The notes beneath the pieces are model-generated. The model did not search any database and was not told the origin of the DNA. It worked only from the letters and a program-made list of their open reading frames with translations. Made by a program: the position numbers and the translations under genes. A stretch of 20,888 nucleotides of DNA from Thermoguttaceae bacterium (lineage in GTDB: Bacteria > Planctomycetota > Planctomycetia > Pirellulales > Thermoguttaceae), in contig JANLFZ010000016.1 in NCBI GenBank assembly GCA_024653385.1, positions 4,446 to 25,333 of the forward strand, given 5' to 3'. Below are positions 15,702 to 20,888 of this stretch, in pieces. Within the stretch, counting starts at the first letter, position 1. Each line of letters opens with the position of its first letter.

Positions 15702-17311
15702 GCGGCACGCCTCCTGGGACCGAAAGCGGCTATCGCGATCTCGCTCGGCCCGCGTGCTCTGCGTCGGGGCAAACCGGCGATGAAGCCTGCGGCCGCGAGA
15801 AACAACAAGGGGTAAAGCCACCCGGGCGTCAGGTCTCTCGCGCTGATGAAGAGGTAGTAGCCAGCACAGCACCCGAGCAGCGTATGGAACGGTTTTCCGC
15901 GCGAACGCTCAAGCCAACGATCGACGGCCCGGCAGAGGAATCCCATCAGCAATCCGATCTCCACGACGCCGAACCAACCGTAGTTCACGTACGCGCGGCC
16001 CATCACGGTGGCCGTGATGTTCGTCGTGCTCTCCAGGCCGTCCGCTCCCGTGCGCAGGTAGTTGAGGTCCGCCCAACTTGCGTCGATCGGCTTGCCCGGC
16101 CACAGGCGCCGAGGGATCGGGCTGGTGGCGAAAAGGAGAAGAAGGTCCGGGATCGGCCTCAATGCCCGCTCGAAAGCTCCGTCGCCGCCGTAGAACGGTT
16201 CGCGATGAGGGTAGTTCTCCGCGATGAAGGCCAGCTCGGCGGCCAGGTCGTTTTGAAGTCCGGATCGCAGGTCAAGTCCGTCTTCTCCCACGTCGGCCCA
16301 CCCCTGGAGTCGGTATTGCAATTGAGCGCCCCAGACCGTTGCGGTGAACACTACCGCAACCATGGTGAGCTTGAGATACTTGCCGTTATGCGTTTCCACC
16401 GCGCGCACACCGCAGAAGAGCGCCACCGGAAGAACAGCCCAAGCGAACCGCGTTCGCCCGCCGCCGGACGCGGTGAGGAGGAGCCCCAACGCAAGAGAAA
16501 CCACCAAGATCGCGGTCGTCATCGGCGAACGTCGCAGCGCGATCAGGGCATAGGCCGCAACGACCGGCACCACCGTCAGGGCGTTCACCAGTACCAGGTA
16601 CGCCGCATGTTCCGAGGCAGCCCCCACGGTATCGAATTGCTGGTAGCCCGTTTGACTCCTTGCCGCCAATGCGGTGTTTATTACGGCGCTGAGGGCGTTG
16701 TGGCCCTCGCCCAGCGTGACGAAGGGCACGAGCCCCAGCGCCAGGAAACCAAGGGTCCAGCATACTGCTTCCCAAGCGTTGGCCGGGCCGCGGAGGCGAT
16801 CGAGCGCCCTCGCCTCCCGTCTGGACCGCCTGGAGACGCTTGCCGCTAGCACTACCGAAAGACAGAAAACGCTGACAATCAAACCAGCGTCGGCGGATGC
16901 TTGAGGACAAGGGTCGGGGAATCCGGGCGGACCATGCAGCCGATCGCCGAGCGCGTAGTACTTCAGCGGGTCCATACACACGCACCCAAACACGCCCAAG
17001 AAGAATACGGGCAAAGTGAACCCCGTGGCCTCCAGACGCCACGCTCGGATGCCAAGAGAAATGACGGGAGCCGCTACCGCTGCACCGAGCAAGAACCACT
17101 CCACACCCTCGAAAGACCACATGGCAGGGACGTCTCGGCCACACCGGAACAAGATTGCCGTGCCGAGCAGGCTCCATGCCCACCAGAGACTGGGTGGAGC
17201 GTCCCACCCCCAGTCGCGCGGATGCGACGGAAGGCCGCCCAAGAACGCCGACCGATTGCCGCACACGGCTTGCCCGGCGTGGCCGCTGTGGATCCGCGAC
17301 GCCCTCAGCAT
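15698..17311 (-). CDS. Wzy-like oligosaccharide repeat-unit polymerase (O-antigen polymerase type)
   Basis: 537 aa from the ATG at 17311, which overlaps the fucokinase stop by seven bases. It is polytopic with about 10-12 hydrophobic segments. The large periplasmic loop and end carry the usual signs of this weakly conserved family: TSPIPRRLWPGKP (about 396-408), then a Thr-rich segment and VMGRAYVNYGWFGVVEIGL (about 436-454), and a GGGRTRFAW loop near 283-291. It would join flipped repeat units in the periplasm. The first 35 residues are polar and atypical, so a later start is possible. The protein ends in RRRAA, and its last codons contain the Shine-Dalgarno of the next gene. Confidence 0.82.
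   Translation of the reverse strand: MLRASRIHSGHAGQAVCGNRSAFLGGLPSHPRDWGWDAPPSLWWAWSLLGTAILFRCGRDVPAMWSFEGVEWFLLGAAVAAPVISLGIRAWRLEATGFTLPVFFLGVFGCVCMDPLKYYALGDRLHGPPGFPDPCPQASADAGLIVSVFCLSVVLAASVSRRSRREARALDRLRGPANAWEAVCWTLGFLALGLVPFVTLGEGHNALSAVINTALAARSQTGYQQFDTVGAASEHAAYLVLVNALTVVPVVAAYALIALRRSPMTTAILVVSLALGLLLTASGGGRTRFAWAVLPVALFCGVRAVETHNGKYLKLTMVAVVFTATVWGAQLQYRLQGWADVGEDGLDLRSGLQNDLAAELAFIAENYPHREPFYGGDGAFERALRPIPDLLLLFATSPIPRRLWPGKPIDASWADLNYLRTGADGLESTTNITATVMGRAYVNYGWFGVVEIGLLMGFLCRAVDRWLERSRGKPFHTLLGCCAGYYLFISARDLTPGWLYPLLFLAAAGFIAGLPRRRARGPSEIAIAAFGPRRRAA
15710..15715 (-). promoter_or_regulatory. Strong Shine-Dalgarno inside the polymerase gene
   Basis: AGGAGG on the minus strand lies eight bases before the glycosyltransferase ATG at 15701 and is read in the polymerase frame as two arginine codons. 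It decides the start and points to translational coupling. Confidence 0.8.
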
Positions 17312-20300
17312 CCTGTCACCCGAAGTCCCTCGTGGTTGATGGCGAACGGGAAAAACCTCGCCCGGGGGTTGGGCGGGTTCGATTCCAACAGGGCGCGCAC
17401 GCGGCGGGCCGAGGCGGGCGACTTGCACACCGCCAAGAGAAAACCGCCGCCGCCGGCCCCGAGCAGTTTCGCCCCATGCACGTGCGGGCGGATCCGCTCG
17501 CAAATCGCCTCGATCGCCGGGGTGGTCGAGTCGGGGTCCAGACGCTTGTTGAGCTGCCATGCGGCATCGACCACGCGACCCAGCGCGGCCAGATCGCGGC
17601 GCGCCAGGGCCGCGGCCCCGGCGGCAGGCAATGCCCGCAGCCGCGCCAGCGTCGCCAGCGTGTCGGGCTCCCGATCCAAGTAACGGCCCACGACTTGTTC
17701 GAGGATGTTCCGCGCCACGCGCGTGATGCCCGTGTAGTACAACAGCGTTTGCCCGCCGTTTTGCCCGGGATCCAGGATCTCGCCCGGCACGAACTCGACG
17801 ACCGCCCGGGGCGTCATTCCCGGAGCCGTGGTGGTCACCTTGACGCCGTCGGCAATGCCGCCGATCTGGTCCTGCCAGCCGCCGCCGGTGCCGAGCACCT
17901 GCTCCAGGCGCAGCACGCGGTGGAAGAGTCCCTGGGCATCCAGCGGTCTGCCCATCACTCGGTCCAGCACGGCCAACAGCACGGCGCCGAGGATGCTCGA
18001 GGTCCCCAGGCCGCTTCCCCGGGGGATGGCCGCCAAGGTCGTCAGTTCGAGGCCGCCGCCGAACGCCTCGAGGATTTCACGCAGCGTGCGCCCCCGGACC
18101 AAGTGCCTGGAGTGCGGCACCAGGCCCGACAGCACCACGGCGCCCTTGGCCAGCGAGAACTCGCTGACGATATCGCGGTAGTGGAACAACTCGTCGATCG
18201 ACGCGATTTTCACCTGCGTGCCGCGGTCGATCGAGGCGATGCGCAACACGGGCTCGTCGGTGACGCGGGCGAAGGCCTGGATCGGCGGCTGGCCGTTGAG
18301 GTCGACCGCCGCGTTGAGCACGCAACCGCCGTGTTCCAGGGCGTACGGCGGCGTGTCGGTCCAGCCGCCGCACAGATCGAGCCGCGCCGGAGCGCGGCCC
18401 CAGACGATTTCGTCGCTCCGCAGGGCACTCGTCGGCAGCGGCGAGTCGCCGGCGCCGGTCAAGACAATCGAGCGGGCCAGCCGGGCGAACGCCACCTCGC
18501 GCGCACGGCGTGCCCAATCGGCCGGGGTTGAGTCAACACCCAGTCCGAGGCCCGACAGCCACCGGAGCGTGGCTTCGGGCAAGCGCTGCGACAGGTCCGA
18601 AAGGACCGAGGCCATCGCACGGTCTTTCGCGCAACCAGCGCGCAGTGCCGGTTCGCCGCCGAGCGTCTCGCGGCCGAGTGTCTCGACCACCGTGGCCAGC
18701 GTGTGCATCATCCGGGGAACGATCAGGCTGTCCAAGGTCGCCGGCGCGGCAGGATCCTCGGATGCCTCGTGGGCGGCCGCCAAGAGGGCGGCCATCGCCT
18801 CTGCCGGGCTCTCGGCGCAGCGGACCAGGTGCGCCAGTTCCCTCGCTGCGAGCGGACTCTCGCGCGAGAAGGCTCGCGCCGCGTCGTGGCAGATCCGCGC
18901 CGCGCGCAGCGCCACCCGCCGGGCCCAACACGCCGCGTGGTCGGCCAATGCCGCGATTTCGGCGTGGCTGTACCGCCGCGCGCTGCGCCAGGCGGTCTTC
19001 TGGGCTTCCGTCGCGGACTCCGGTTCGAACATCCAAAGCCAGCGGGCGTGCGCCCTGGGATCGATCTCGGCGGGAACCAGCCGGGCGTTCCAGGCGCTGC
19101 GCAGCCCGGGAGGCAGGGCGGGGTCCCAGACTTCCTCCGGCAAGGCCCCCACGGAAGCAAGCCACTGGTCAAGCGGGCGCCCGCAAAACGTCGCGGACCC
19201 GCCGCACGCCTTGAAATCGTCGTCGATCCCCCAAGAGCGGATGAACCACACGGGCCGGCCCTCGGGGGTACGGCCCGGCAGCACGTCGACGCAGGCTCCC
19301 CGCGGCAGCGTGGTCGGGCAGTCGACGTCGAGCCCCACGACCACGTTTTCGCCGCCGAGGGTCAGGGGAGCCCGCAGGCGGCACGCCTCGACCCAGGCCT
19401 CGTCGCCGAGCACCTTGCCCCCGGCACAGACCTCGTTTGCCACGTCGAGCCATTGGCCCGGCCGAGCCAGGCCGGACGGCGTGCGACACAGGTCGTTGCC
19501 GCTTCGGATCAAGTCGCGCGACGTCCCGAAGTGTAGAAACCGGCACTGAGCGAGCGTATGGACGCGAAACAAAGTGCCCTCGAGGGCGCTAAAGAGATCG
19601 GCCAAGAGCTTCTGGCTCCACGCGGAGCCGCCGTCGCGAGCCGCTGCCGCGTGGGTTGCCGCCGTGGCGCGCGACCCCAAGGCGCAGGCGATCTCGCGGT
19701 AGAAATCCAGCCCGAGGCGACCGATCGCCTCACCGAGCGGTCCGGACCACACGAGCGAGCCGTCGTCGCCGGGGCGAACGCCTGCCGCTCGAAGCAGCCG
19801 GACCGCCGTGGTCGCGTCGAGGCTCATCACGCCGATGTCGAGGATCGCCCGGCCCTGGCGGTCGAGGCATCCCGAGGCGGCTTGCTCAGCCACCGTCGGT
19901 TTCTGGAAGAACTGTTCCACGGTGCCGTCGGCGGCGGCCCGATAGACGCCGTGCGCGGCGGCCTGCTGCGCGGGGCTGAGGCAACCGAGGCCAGTGACGC
20001 CCTGCTCGGCCAGGTCGACCTCCCGCGGATCGAACTCCAAGAGCACGTCGCCCGAGGCGATCACCGTGTGCCCGGTGCCCGACCGAGGCGCCGGCAGGGC
20101 CAAGTAGACAGGAATTTGGCGGTCGAAGAGGGTATCGAACAGGCCGGCCCCGCCGGGTAGCGGCAGGAAGCACTTGCCCCAGGCGCGGTAGGCGGCCAGG
20201 CGCCGCGAGTCGCCCCCCGCGTGCAAGATGAGGATCCGGCGCCTCAGGAGGATTTCACGCCACGCGTCGTGGTCGGCCCGTGCGTCGGGCGGAAGCTCCG

Positions 20301-20637
20301 ACTCGAGCACGCGCATCCAGCAACACAGCGTGCTGCCGCCGCTGCCGGCGCGGGTCCCCGGCGGGTCGGCGACCACGAGCGTCCGGCCTACATCGCCCAG
20401 GACCCTCAGATCGCGCCGCAGCGCCAATTGCCGCTCGAAAAACTCGGCCTGGCGCGCGTCGCCAGCGCTGACGATGAGGTAATCCCAGGCCGGCGGCAGC
20501 GGGGGAGCGTTCGTGGCAGCGCACGAGTACGGTTGGAGGCCGCCGACGACGGGGCAAGGCGCCCCCGCCGGAATCGCGGGCCGGCCGGTGACAGGGGCTT
20601 GTGTCAACGCGGGATCGTACACTCCGACGGTCTCCAT
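17305..20637 (-). CDS. fkp: Bifunctional L-fucokinase / GDP-L-fucose pyrophosphorylase
   Basis: 1110 aa from the ATG at 20637. It salvages L-fucose through fucose-1-phosphate to GDP-fucose in the cytoplasm. The N-terminal pyrophosphorylase part begins with WDYLIVSAGDARQAEFFERQ (51-70), then AGSGGSTL (about 97-104) and LHAGGDSRRLAAYRAWGK (about 138-155). The C-terminal GHMP kinase part (about 741-1110) has WGRAPARLDLCGGWTDTPPY, the ATP loop IPRGSGLGTSSILGA (about 871-885) and LGAGGGGFLLAV (about 1059-1070). The length and order of parts match Bacteroides Fkp, which adds 150-odd residues over some relatives. The first 50 residues are not conserved. The ATG overlaps the upstream TPR gene by 34 bases; a TTG at 20607 overlapping that stop is an alternative start. 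No mutated key residue is seen. Confidence 0.93.
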   Translation of the reverse strand: METVGVYDPALTQAPVTGRPAIPAGAPCPVVGGLQPYSCAATNAPPLPPAWDYLIVSAGDARQAEFFERQLALRRDLRVLGDVGRTLVVADPPGTRAGSGGSTLCCWMRVLESELPPDARADHDAWREILLRRRILILHAGGDSRRLAAYRAWGKCFLPLPGGAGLFDTLFDRQIPVYLALPAPRSGTGHTVIASGDVLLEFDPREVDLAEQGVTGLGCLSPAQQAAAHGVYRAAADGTVEQFFQKPTVAEQAASGCLDRQGRAILDIGVMSLDATTAVRLLRAAGVRPGDDGSLVWSGPLGEAIGRLGLDFYREIACALGSRATAATHAAAARDGGSAWSQKLLADLFSALEGTLFRVHTLAQCRFLHFGTSRDLIRSGNDLCRTPSGLARPGQWLDVANEVCAGGKVLGDEAWVEACRLRAPLTLGGENVVVGLDVDCPTTLPRGACVDVLPGRTPEGRPVWFIRSWGIDDDFKACGGSATFCGRPLDQWLASVGALPEEVWDPALPPGLRSAWNARLVPAEIDPRAHARWLWMFEPESATEAQKTAWRSARRYSHAEIAALADHAACWARRVALRAARICHDAARAFSRESPLAARELAHLVRCAESPAEAMAALLAAAHEASEDPAAPATLDSLIVPRMMHTLATVVETLGRETLGGEPALRAGCAKDRAMASVLSDLSQRLPEATLRWLSGLGLGVDSTPADWARRAREVAFARLARSIVLTGAGDSPLPTSALRSDEIVWGRAPARLDLCGGWTDTPPYALEHGGCVLNAAVDLNGQPPIQAFARVTDEPVLRIASIDRGTQVKIASIDELFHYRDIVSEFSLAKGAVVLSGLVPHSRHLVRGRTLREILEAFGGGLELTTLAAIPRGSGLGTSSILGAVLLAVLDRVMGRPLDAQGLFHRVLRLEQVLGTGGGWQDQIGGIADGVKVTTTAPGMTPRAVVEFVPGEILDPGQNGGQTLLYYTGITRVARNILEQVVGRYLDREPDTLATLARLRALPAAGAAALARRDLAALGRVVDAAWQLNKRLDPDSTTPAIEAICERIRPHVHGAKLLGAGGGGFLLAVCKSPASARRVRALLESNPPNPRARFFPFAINHEGLRVTGC

Positions 20638-20888
20638 GCGGATGCCGGGCCGCGCAAGCGGCCGTCGGCGTTGGCCTCGATCATGGCCCGAAGTTGGTGG
20701 TCCTCCGGCGCGCGCCGCAGGCACCAGAGCAGGTGTTCGTGCGCGGCCTCGAACTCGCGGGCCTCGTGCAGAGAGGTTGCCAGGGCATAGCGTGCCTCGT
20801 AGCAACCGGGGGCCGCGCCGACGGCCCGCCTGAGACATTCCAGCCGCCGCGCGGCGTCGCCCGCCTCGCCGAACGCCTCGGCCGCGGC
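20604..20888 (-). CDS. TPR-repeat protein, 3' end only (cut by window edge)
   Basis: The frame enters the window open at 20888 and gives 94 residues before a TGA at 20604-20606. It includes RRLECLRRAVGAAPGCYEAR, then YALATSLHEAREFEAAHEHL and LLWCLRRAPEDHQLRAMIEA: two helix-turn-helix units of tetratricopeptide type (the A-x-G/P-x-x-Y-A pattern with APxxxxAR-type joins). The last 20 residues are polar and unstructured-looking. Planctomycetes have many TPR proteins of unclear role, and such proteins also sit in glycan-export and exosortase loci. The start and full length lie outside the window. Confidence 0.7.
   Translation of the reverse strand, partial: AAAEAFGEAGDAARRLECLRRAVGAAPGCYEARYALATSLHEAREFEAAHEHLLWCLRRAPEDHQLRAMIEANADGRLRGPASAWRPSECTIPR

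Noticed and set aside
17312..17560. Longer N-terminus for the polymerase
   Set aside because: It would overlap the conserved end of the fucokinase by 250 bases and is not hydrophobic.
20638..20838. Longer N-terminus for the fucokinase/pyrophosphorylase
   Set aside because: That frame lies over the TPR coding sequence and has shadow composition; the TPR frame is clearly the real one there.
1..20888. CRISPR arrays, tRNA or rRNA genes, complete insertion sequences
   Set aside because: On reading both strands I saw no regularly spaced repeats, no cloverleaf-like sequence and no transposase; this was by eye, not by a covariance or repeat search.

Overview
The window is GC-rich and densely coded. 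It reads like a chromosomal piece of a planctomycete, probably of the Pirellulales group. This rests on the overall protein character, a secreted carboxypeptidase-regulatory-like protein with a C-terminal hydrophobic helix, an Uma2-type remnant, a bifunctional fucokinase/GDP-fucose pyrophosphorylase, and a short repeat at the left edge that I associate with that group. The assignment is an inference, since there is no rRNA or marker gene here.

Left part (1-5670): a HpcH/HpaI-type class II aldolase (+) is convergent with uvrA (-). Upstream of uvrA lie a candidate promoter with an overlapping palindrome and a remnant of an Uma2-family nuclease gene. An OFA-type MFS transporter (+) follows and ends at a 14-bp perfect inverted repeat shared with the convergent gene on the other strand.

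Right part (5674-20888, all on the minus strand): a surface-polysaccharide locus. In transcription order it holds: the 3' end of a TPR protein (cut by the window edge), a bifunctional L-fucokinase/GDP-fucose pyrophosphorylase, a Wzy-like polymerase, a GT4 glycosyltransferase, a nucleotidyltransferase, a Wzx-like flippase, an APH-fold phosphotransferase, a thymidylate-kinase-like P-loop kinase, a second GT4, a GT2 and a SAM methyltransferase. Genes from the fucokinase to the methyltransferase are joined by very short overlaps (mostly ATGA) or gaps of at most 13 nt, so they look like one translationally coupled operon. After a 327-bp gap with a good sigma70-type promoter come a third GT4 and the secreted carboxypeptidase-regulatory-like protein.

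How the genes fit together: the fucokinase enzyme would salvage free L-fucose to GDP-fucose. The glycosyltransferases and methyltransferase would build and decorate a lipid-linked repeat unit, the flippase would move it across the inner membrane, and the polymerase would join repeats. The initiating sugar transferase and the export machinery are not in the window. The least explained parts are the trio of nucleotidyltransferase, APH-like kinase and thymidylate-kinase-like protein inside the operon, and the fact that four proteins of the locus end in the same residues, RRAA, written with different codons.
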